Positions 57,714-64,000 of a stretch of DNA of 64,000 nt are shown piece by piece. The stretch spans positions 62,001 to 126,000 of the forward strand of contig JAJZSY010000004.1 of the NCBI GenBank assembly GCA_021849425.1. Reading direction: 5' to 3'. Both the position numbers and the translations under genes were made by a program. The stretch's first letter is position 1. Every line of letters starts with the position of its first letter. The stretch comes from Pseudomonadota bacterium (GTDB lineage Bacteria; Pseudomonadota; Alphaproteobacteria; Acetobacterales; Acetobacteraceae). The notes beneath the pieces are model-generated. The model was given only the letters and a program-made list of their open reading frames with translations, had not been told where the DNA came from and searched no databases.

Positions 57714-58613
57714 ATGCTGAACACGATTCCGCTGTCGATGCTGCGCGCCTTCGAGGCCGCGGGGCGCACCGGCTCCTTCCGCGCCGCCGCCGCCGAACTC
57801 AGCCTGACGCCGAGCGCGGTGAGCCACGCGATCCGCAAGCTCGAAGACCTGCTCGGCGTCCGGCTGTTCCTGCGCCAGGCCAGGACGATTGAGATGACCG
57901 CCGAGGGACAGACGCTGATGCGCCATGTCGCCGAGGCGTTCGACACGCTGCGCCGGGGGATGCAGTCCGTCTCCACCCGCGCGCCGCGGCTGCTGCGCCT
58001 CCATGTCGCGCCGAGTTTCGCGACCCAGTGGCTCGCACCGCGGCTGCAGCGCTTTCTCGCGGCGAACCCGCAGGTCGAGGTGCGGATCGCCGCGAGCACC
58101 GACTATGCGCGGTTCAGCGACGGCGCCTTCGACGCCGACATCGTCTACGCCGCGGCGCCGACCGCGCGGGTGGTGCCGGGCATGGTGCGGATTTCACTTG
58201 GCGAGGAAACCGTGACACCGCTCTGCGCGCCGGCGCTCGCGAGGCGGATTGCGGGGCCGGGCGATCTGGTGCGGGAAACGCTGATCCACAGCGACAACAA
58301 GATGCTGCGCTGGCCCGACTGGTTCGCCGCCAACGGGCTGAGCACGCCGGCGCCGCACGGGCTACGCTTCGACCGCAGCTTTCTCGCCATCAGCATGGCG
58401 GCCGATGGGTTGGGTGTCGCGCTCGAATCGACCAGGCTGGCGGAACGGGAGATCGCCAGCGGCCGGCTGGTCGCGCCATTAGAGGGGCGCTCGGTCGACC
58501 TGCATTATCTCGCGCATTTCCTGGTCTATCCGCAGCCGAGCCAGGCGAATCCGCTGATCGCGCGGTTTTCAGCCTGGCTACAGCAGGAACTCGCCGGACC
58601 GGCGGGGCGGTGA
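57714..58613 (+). CDS. LysR-family regulator (GcvA-like)
   Basis: 299-residue LTTR. N-terminal winged helix (LSMLRAFEAAGRTGSFRAAAAELSLTPSAVSHAIRKLEDLLGVRLF), then an effector-binding domain with the GcvA/AmpR-type features (LRLHVAPSFATQWLAPRLQRF; FDADIVYAAA). Divergent from the SDR-transketolase-TRAP operon, which it most likely controls. It ends 1 bp from the convergent lysS stop. Confidence 0.92.
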   Translation: MLNTIPLSMLRAFEAAGRTGSFRAAAAELSLTPSAVSHAIRKLEDLLGVRLFLRQARTIEMTAEGQTLMRHVAEAFDTLRRGMQSVSTRAPRLLRLHVAPSFATQWLAPRLQRFLAANPQVEVRIAASTDYARFSDGAFDADIVYAAAPTARVVPGMVRISLGEETVTPLCAPALARRIAGPGDLVRETLIHSDNKMLRWPDWFAANGLSTPAPHGLRFDRSFLAISMAADGLGVALESTRLAEREIASGRLVAPLEGRSVDLHYLAHFLVYPQPSQANPLIARFSAWLQQELAGPAGR

Positions 58614-58614
58614 G

Positions 58615-60174
58615 TCAGCGGGCGAGACCCTGCTCGATCAGGCCGATCGTGGGGGCGATGCCGTAGAGGGCGATGAAGCCGCCGAAGCGGGGGCCTTCGC
58701 TCTGGCCGAGCAGGACCTGGTAGAGGCAGCCGAACCATTCGCGCAGGCTGGCGAAGGGGTGGCGCTTGCCGACATCGTAGAGCAGGTTTTGCAGCGCCTC
58801 GGCATCGGCGTCGTCGGGGATGGTTTTCAGCCCGTCGACGAGGTCGAGCAGGGCGGCGCGCTCCAGCTCGGTGGGGGGGCGGTATTGTTTCGCGGGCTTG
58901 ATGAAGTCCTGATAATACCGCACCGCGAAATCGACCAGGCGGGCGAGGAAGGGGGCAGAGTCGGGCGTTGCCTCGGGCCGGTAGGCGCGGATGAAGCCCC
59001 AGAGCAGGTCGGGGGTTTCGGCGTTCACCACCGAGGCGAGGTTGAGCAGCATGGCGAAGGGGATCGGGCTGCTCGACGCGGTGGGGATGTCGCCGCCATG
59101 GATGAACCAGGCGGGATTGTCCTCTGCCCTGCCCTTGCCCTCGCGCAGATTGTCCTGGCGGGTCAGGTATTCGTCGGTGGCGCGGGGGATGACGTCGAAA
59201 TAGAGGCGCTTGGCGCGCTGGGGTGAGGCGAACATGAACTGGCCGAGGCTTTCGGCCGGGGCGTAGGTGAGCCATTCCTCGACCGAGAGGCCGTTGCCCT
59301 TCGACTTGCTAATCTTCTGGCCGTGCTCATCGAGGAAGAGTTCGTAGGTGAAGCTTTCGGGCGGCTCGGCGCCGAGGGCGCGGACGATGGCGCTGGAGAG
59401 GCGGACGGAATCGATCAGGTCCTTGCCGGACATTTCGTAGTCGACGCCGAGGGCGAACCAGCGCATCGCCCAGTCGGCCTTCCATTGCAGCTTGGCGCCG
59501 CCATCGAGGATCGAGGTTTCGTGGGCGATGCCGGTTTCCGGATCGCGCCAGGTGACGGTTGCGGCATCGACATCGACCTCGTCGATCGCGACCTGCATGA
59601 CCTGGCCGGTGCGCGGGTGGAGCGGGAGGATGGGCGAGTAGGTGGCCCGGCGCTCGGGGCCGAGGGTGGGGCGGATGATGTCGCGGATGGCATCGTGCTT
59701 CGCGGCGACGGCGCGCAGCGCGTCGTTGAAGCGGCCGGAGGTGTAATATTCGGTGGAGGAGGCGAATTCGTATTCGAAGCCGAAGGAATCGAGGAAGGCT
59801 TGCAGGCGGGCGTTGTTGTGGGCGCCGAAGCTCGGGTGGGTGCCGAAGGGATCGGGCACGCGGGTGAGCGGCTGGCCGATGAACTCGCGCAGCATGTCCT
59901 GCTGCGGGACATTGCCGGGGACTTTGCGCAGGGCGTCCATATCATCGGAGAAGGCGAGCAGCTTCGAGGGCAGGCCGGTGAGCCTGGTGAAGGCGAGCCT
60001 GATCCAGGAGGTGCGGGCGACCTCCATGAAGGTGCCGATATGGGGCAGGCCGGAGGGGCCGTAGCCGGTTTCGAACAGGGCCGTGGTTTTTCCCGATTTG
60101 CGCAGGCGATGGACGACGCGTTCGGCTTCGCGGAAGGGCCAGCTCGTGGGGGTATCGGCTTCGGACTGTGTCAT
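58615..60174 (-). CDS. lysS: Class I lysyl-tRNA synthetase
   Basis: 519-residue LysRS of the class I (archaeal/alphaproteobacterial) type rather than the common class II enzyme. HIGH-type motif GLPHIGTF after TGYGPSG, and KMSKS-type KISKSKGN are present; GDIPTASSSPIPFAMLLNLASV and the C-terminal YQDFIKPAKQYRPPTELER match the class I LysK family. Class I LysRS is scattered in Bacteria, including many Rhodospirillales and Rhizobiales. The start is at complement 60172-60174. Confidence 0.95.
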   Translation of the reverse strand: MTQSEADTPTSWPFREAERVVHRLRKSGKTTALFETGYGPSGLPHIGTFMEVARTSWIRLAFTRLTGLPSKLLAFSDDMDALRKVPGNVPQQDMLREFIGQPLTRVPDPFGTHPSFGAHNNARLQAFLDSFGFEYEFASSTEYYTSGRFNDALRAVAAKHDAIRDIIRPTLGPERRATYSPILPLHPRTGQVMQVAIDEVDVDAATVTWRDPETGIAHETSILDGGAKLQWKADWAMRWFALGVDYEMSGKDLIDSVRLSSAIVRALGAEPPESFTYELFLDEHGQKISKSKGNGLSVEEWLTYAPAESLGQFMFASPQRAKRLYFDVIPRATDEYLTRQDNLREGKGRAEDNPAWFIHGGDIPTASSSPIPFAMLLNLASVVNAETPDLLWGFIRAYRPEATPDSAPFLARLVDFAVRYYQDFIKPAKQYRPPTELERAALLDLVDGLKTIPDDADAEALQNLLYDVGKRHPFASLREWFGCLYQVLLGQSEGPRFGGFIALYGIAPTIGLIEQGLAR

Positions 60175-60258
60175 GCGCTGCGTTTAGGATCGGCGCGCGG
60201 CCGGGTCAAACGCGGGATCGGGGCATGGGTATGCGGCCGGGCGCGGGGCGCCGGCTCG

Positions 60259-60885
60259 TCAGGTGCGGGAGCGACGTGGGGGGATGAAGCGGCGGTCTGG
60301 CGGGCGGGGCCAGGGGGTGACGGGCTTGCCGCCGGGCGGCTGCGCGGGGCGCGGCGCCGCGGGGTTCATGCGGGTGTATTGGGCCGCGCTTTCGGGTGGA
60401 GGCGAGGGCATTGGCCCCGGAGGTAGCGCGGGTTTGGGGCGGGGTTTGCGCGGCCGGGGCGGCAAGGCGAGGAGCGGCGGCGGGCGGATGCCGAGCGTGT
60501 GGCAGAGGGGGCGGAGGATGCGGCCGGCGGCGGGGGTTGCGGCGATGAAGGCGTGCGCGTCTGGCGCATCGAGCAGGGCGCGGAGCTGGGGTGCGAGGGA
60601 TGCGGCGGCGGGAAAGGTGATGCGGAGCCAGCCGAAGCCGCGCGGCAGGGGGGACTTCGCGCCGCCGCATCGCTCGCGGTGGGGGCGATGACGCGGCGGG
60701 GCGGGCGCTCTGGCGGCGAGGGATTCGAGCCGGGCGCAGAGGCGGCGCAGGCGGGTCCAGGCGAGGATGGTGACCGGGCCGCCGCGACGCCAGCGCAGGC
60801 CCTCGGCGGCGACGCAGGCGCAGAGCGCGGCGATGAAGCCGACGAAGCGGGGCAGAAAGCCCTGCGGTGCGGAGGTTGCCGTCAT
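60259..60885 (-). CDS. Conserved hypothetical protein, Pro-rich C-terminus
   Basis: 208-residue protein of unknown function. N-terminal segment with a hydrophobic stretch (LPRFVGFIAALCACVAA), a middle with the conserved-looking FGWLRITFPAAASLAPQLRALLDAPDAHAFIAATPAAGRILRPLCHTLGI, then a Pro/Arg-rich tail with PPRPRKPRPKPALPPGP. From memory, the middle block recurs in Acetobacteraceae proteins of unknown role. The start is set at complement 60883-60885; an in-frame Met at 60921 is possible. It follows lysS upstream on the same strand. Confidence 0.65.
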   Translation of the reverse strand: MTATSAPQGFLPRFVGFIAALCACVAAEGLRWRRGGPVTILAWTRLRRLCARLESLAARAPAPPRHRPHRERCGGAKSPLPRGFGWLRITFPAAASLAPQLRALLDAPDAHAFIAATPAAGRILRPLCHTLGIRPPPLLALPPRPRKPRPKPALPPGPMPSPPPESAAQYTRMNPAAPRPAQPPGGKPVTPWPRPPDRRFIPPRRSRT

Positions 60886-61008
60886 TTTTTCCAACAAGCA
60901 TGGCCGGCGGGGGGTGGGCAAGGACCTTGCGCCCGGCGTTACGCCGGATTTCGGAACGGCGGTGTGGGGTGGCGGGATTGTCGGGCGGCGGGATCGTGGG
61001 GCGGCGGG

Positions 61009-61545
61009 TCAGGTGTTGGGCGGATGGGACGATATTTCCATGCCGATCCGCACGCGCCCTTCGGCGCTGGCGCAGCGCCGCCGGGCATAGGCGTCCTGAC
61101 CGGGCGAGACGGCCTTGCCGTCGATCAGCAGGAAGTGGCCGCTGACCGGCTGGAGATGAAACAGGCCGACTTCCGCATCGTTTATATATACGTTTTTTAT
61201 TATATTTGAACTATACGCCATGTCGACAATGAGACGGCAGGCATTTTGGGATACATTTGCGATCGTTACCTTGTAATCATTTATGGTTACGGGCGTCACG
61301 ATGATATGAAGATGTCTTGATGTCTGATTTATATAATCAACTGTATGTATAAACTGACCTGTCCCCATATACATCAAGTCTAATGACTGATAAAAATAGA
61401 CAATACTCTTTCTGGATTGGAAATGATTATAATCTAATGAATATAAATTTCCGAAATATACATAATTTTCAAAAACGACGATTGACGCAGCAATCATTGT
61501 TCCGATCAAAAAACCAAAAAATAGCCATTTCATTGTATCCAGCAC
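61009..61545 (-). CDS. Type IVb pilin-like membrane-anchored protein (tentative), mosaic composition
   Basis: 178-residue protein: one N-terminal membrane helix (about residues 6-26) and an extracytoplasmic domain with two Cys (C103 in VSQNACRLIV, C158 in RRRCASAEG). The pattern strand-NV..xC....., a short loop, strand, and a C-terminal C resembles the C-terminal domain of PilS/TcpA-type pilins, but the N-terminus lacks a clear prepilin site, so the call is tentative. Start GTG at complement 61543-61545 is preferred because GGAG lies about 6 nt upstream; ATG at 61533 is the alternative. Codons for residues 1 to about 120 are very AT-rich (25% G+C counted at 61381-61440); the rest has normal GC (70% at 61021-61080). 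Confidence 0.5.
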   Translation of the reverse strand: MLDTMKWLFFGFLIGTMIAASIVVFENYVYFGNLYSLDYNHFQSRKSIVYFYQSLDLMYMGTGQFIHTVDYINQTSRHLHIIVTPVTINDYKVTIANVSQNACRLIVDMAYSSNIIKNVYINDAEVGLFHLQPVSGHFLLIDGKAVSPGQDAYARRRCASAEGRVRIGMEISSHPPNT

Positions 61546-61951
61546 GACCGACTCCGTTTCATTTTTTGCTTTTTTATATCTTGATTGTGTAGATATGCTT
61601 ATATTATTAACAATTTTATACAGTTGTTCTGTGAATGATTAGATCGCTAAGGATGTGCGCGGGGACGGCGCGAGGGCGTTTGCCGGCGACGATCGGCAGC
61701 GGCCGCATGTGCAGAAGCCGGTGAGGTTTCAGGGGCGGAATTGGTGTGCGGCGGCGTTCTTCACCGAGGCGCGGCGGATGCGGGCGTCGCTGTCGCGGAT
61801 CGCGGATCGAACCTGGCTCCGGTCGACCCCGCGTATGAGCAGTGATGGACCGCAGCGCTCAAGGCGGAGATGGAGACAAGGCGGCAACGGAAGCTGCCAG
61901 CGACATTTCCGTGGGGAGAGATCGACGTCGAATACGAGAAGGCTGCGCCGC
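61546..61951. other. 406-bp AT-rich region plus gene remnant
   Basis: No intact gene. 61546-61650 is extremely AT-rich (17% G+C counted at 61561-61620) and probably carries the promoter of the pilin-like gene. 61650-61951 is GC-rich again and reads as broken protein-like pieces in more than one frame (for example AALKAEMETRRQRKLPATFPWGEIDVEYEKAAP after an in-frame stop near 61850), suggesting a decayed gene of unknown identity. Confidence 0.5.
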
Positions 61952-62515
61952 TTACGCGGGCAATAGCCCGGCTGCGCGATAGCCGTCGATCAACCTGTCG
62001 TAGAGCCCGATATCCGCGCGGCTGCGCGCGATGAGTTGGGCGCCGGCGACGGCGGCGAAGATGGATTGCGCCCGCTGCTCACTGTCTGGGACACTAGTCA
62101 CGGCCGCGGCGGATAGGACCTTGCTCAGCCACGCCACGTTGACATCGGCAAAGGCCTGAACCTCCCGCTTCACTGCTTCGGGCAAGTCATCGTATTCGGC
62201 AGCCATGAAGCTGCACAGGCACATGCGGTTCTCCGTCGCCAGCGCCTTTCGAAACAGCTCGGGATATCGATGCAGGCAATGGATGAGATCCGAGGTGTCG
62301 GTCAGCATCGAATCGAGACAAGACGATGTGTCCTCCCAATAGCGCCTTGCTATCGCCGCGCCGAGATCGGCCTTGCTTGGGAAGTGGTAGTAGATGCTCG
62401 CGGCCTTGATACCCACCTCGTCCGCGAGATCACGGAAATTCAGGCCGCTATAGCCATGCGCCTGAGCCCTCCGTCTGGCCGCCGCGAGGATGGCCTCCCG
62501 CGAGTTCGAGTTCAT
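61952..62515 (-). CDS. TetR-family transcriptional regulator
   Basis: 187-residue repressor. N-terminal helix-turn-helix (SREAILAAARRRAQAHGYSGLNFRDLADEVGIKAASIYYHFPSKADLG), then a ligand-binding helical domain with two nearby Cys (NRMCLCSFMAAEYDDLP), a feature of some electrophile- or thiol-sensing TetR proteins. The start at complement 62513-62515 has AGGAAGTGAGG upstream. Divergent from a glutathione transferase gene, with two matching operators in between, so it almost certainly represses that gene and itself. Confidence 0.9.
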   Translation of the reverse strand: MNSNSREAILAAARRRAQAHGYSGLNFRDLADEVGIKAASIYYHFPSKADLGAAIARRYWEDTSSCLDSMLTDTSDLIHCLHRYPELFRKALATENRMCLCSFMAAEYDDLPEAVKREVQAFADVNVAWLSKVLSAAAVTSVPDSEQRAQSIFAAVAGAQLIARSRADIGLYDRLIDGYRAAGLLPA

Positions 62516-62536
62516 TGAGTGCCTCACTTCCTGTTC

Positions 62537-62556
62537 TCTATCAAGTGATGGATAGA
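62537..62556. promoter_or_regulatory. TetR operator 1 (tetR-proximal)
   Basis: Perfect inverted repeat TCTATC-AAGTGATG-GATAGA, 22 bp from the tetR ATG. It matches operator 2 at 16 of 20 positions, with the same 6-8-6 geometry. Confidence 0.75.
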
Positions 62557-62589
62557 CATTGACCGCAGCAATTTGAAGTCGCATATATA

Positions 62590-62609
62590 TCTACCAATTG
62601 ATAGGTAGA
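62590..62609. promoter_or_regulatory. TetR operator 2 (GST-proximal)
   Basis: Perfect inverted repeat TCTACC-AATTGATA-GGTAGA, centred 53 bp from operator 1. It ends 8 bp before the in-frame ATG at 62618, which would leave no room for a ribosome-binding site clear of the repressor and supports the later start at 62660/62663 for the GST gene. Confidence 0.75.
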
Positions 62610-62659
62610 GCGATACCATGCGTTCCGAGATCACTCAATCTGACGCACCTAAACGGCCG

Positions 62660-63314
62660 ATGATGAAAATTCATGATTTCCCAAGGGGGCCTTATCCAGC
62701 ACGGGTCCGTATCGCTTTGGCTGAGAAAAACCTTCAATCACGCGTCCAATTTCAGGTGATCGATCTTTATAAAGGCGAGCATAAGAGGCCTGCGTTCCTC
62801 GCCTCCAAGAACTACTCCGGCACGGTTCCAGTGCTCGAACTCGATGATGGGACTATGATCGCCGAATGTACGGCCATTACCGAATATCTCGACGCGCTCG
62901 ATGGCACACCGACTCTCACCGGCATGACACCACGTGAAAAGGGTCTGATTCACATGATGAACAAGCGTGCCGAACTGGAGTTGCTCGACGCTGTCAGCGT
63001 CTATTTTCATCATGCCACACCAGGGCTTGGACCCGACGTCGAGATTTATCAGAACGCCGAGTGGGGGCTCCGTCAGCGCGACAAAGCTGTGAGGGGGATG
63101 CACTACTTCGACGGTGTTTTGAGAACACAACCGTTCGTTGCCGGCGAGGTGTTCTCGATGGCCGACATTACGGTCATCGCCGGTCTTATCTTTGCTGGGG
63201 TTGTGAAGCTGCCGGTGCCTGCGGCAGTGCGAGGCGCTTCAAGCTTGGTACGCAAGCATGCAGCAGCGCCCAAGTGTAAAGAACCGGGTAACGATGTCGG
63301 AACCGGCGAGGTAG
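62660..63314 (+). pseudogene. Glutathione S-transferase, frameshifted near the C-terminus
   Basis: GST with N-terminal thioredoxin-like domain (MKIHDFPRGPYPARVRIALAEK; SGTVPVLELDDGTMIAECTAITEYLD) and helical C-terminal domain (AGEVFSMADITVIAGLIFAGVV). The frame is intact until about 63224. There one extra base (in GCGGCAGTGC) shifts translation; in the next frame the normal ending CEALQAWYASMQQRPSVKN...SEPAR resumes and stops at 63312-63314. Without the shift it would be a normal GST of about 217 residues. As it stands, the frame runs on to 63676, antisense to prfC, with an unrelated tail. This could be a recent mutation or a sequence error. Start by homology at 62660 or 62663. Confidence 0.8.
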
Positions 63315-63449
63315 CGCCACCGACTGACAGGCTTGTCCGAACCCGACCGCGACAGGTCCACGCCTGCTGGATGCCTGTCTCCAGGACTATCCGATGCGAC
63401 CAACAGTGTCAGACTTGGGTCGACAGCTGCCGTTCAATTGCCGTCATCC

Positions 63450-63473
63450 CCTCCCCCGCCGAAGCGGGGGAGG
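63450..63473. terminator. Hairpin between GST remnant and prfC
   Basis: Perfect 10-bp stem CCTCCCCCGC (63450-63459) / GCGGGGGAGG (63464-63473), loop CGAA. It lies 7 bp after the prfC stop (minus strand). There is no T-run after it, but its position in the convergent gap fits a bidirectional terminator; a similar C-run/G-run hairpin is a common intergenic feature in Alphaproteobacteria as I recall. The rest of the gap 63315-63449 holds nothing recognisable. Confidence 0.55.
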
Positions 63474-63480
63474 AGCAAAA

Positions 63481-64000
<520 letters not shown>

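Overview
The window is 64 kb of a high-GC alphaproteobacterial chromosome. Gene content and order (fliX/flgI divergence with flgJ and a flgN-like gene, bamD-recN-ligA, yfgM-bamB-der, argH-lptM-lysA-DUF4175, pyrB-pyrC-like-plsY-dprA-topA, anmK near tyrS, class I lysyl-tRNA synthetase) point to Rhodospirillales. An Acetobacteraceae member such as Acidiphilium is the best guess. That placement is inference from gene content; no rRNA is present.

Layout. 1-5.8 kb: a hybrid histidine kinase (cut by the window edge), a glycosyltransferase, a flagellar P-ring/rod operon (flgI-flgJ-flgN-like), divergent fliX, and dksA. 5.8-16.6 kb: DNA repair (ligA, recN), outer-membrane assembly (bamD, bamB), ribosomal protein S1 with a promoter candidate and a clear terminator, and der. 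16.6-24.7 kb: a glycine-zipper lipoprotein bracketed by palindromic repeats, argG, a TlpA-like thioredoxin whose start codon overlaps that of divergent argH, then lptM-lysA-DUF4175. 24.7-31.5 kb: class Ia ribonucleotide reductase split into nrdA and nrdB, with an aminotransferase, tRNA-Gln(TTG) and a Wzm/Wzt-type exporter between them; each nrd gene has its own pair of NrdR-like boxes. 31.5-35.5 kb: an accessory stretch with a 104-bp double-palindrome repeat, a solitary DNA methyltransferase, a nitrilase-family enzyme, and a phage-like repressor divergent from a small gene with a LexA-type box between them. 35.5-42.1 kb: pyrB, an apparently inactive dihydroorotase-like gene, plsY, dprA and topA. 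42.2-51.9 kb: anmK, tyrS, sufE and several envelope/lipid-carrier genes (GT87-like, GT2, DUF2142, uppP, MFS, SGNH). 51.9-58.6 kb: a catabolic island (fused TRAP permease, TRAP binding protein, split transketolase, SDR) with a divergent LysR regulator. 58.6-64 kb: class I lysS, a proline-rich hypothetical, then a lower-GC accessory patch (a mosaic-composition pilin-like gene, a gene remnant, tetR with twin operators, a frameshifted glutathione transferase) ending at prfC, which runs off the window.

The most novel signals are (1) a composite of two different palindromes joined by a 15-nt linker, seen in two places, with a solo copy of one palindrome elsewhere and element ends that form the stop codons of two genes; (2) the pilin-like ORF whose 5' two thirds are very AT-rich and whose 3' third has normal GC; and (3) several readable regulatory layouts (paired NrdR boxes, twin TetR operators, a LexA-type box, overlapping divergent start codons).
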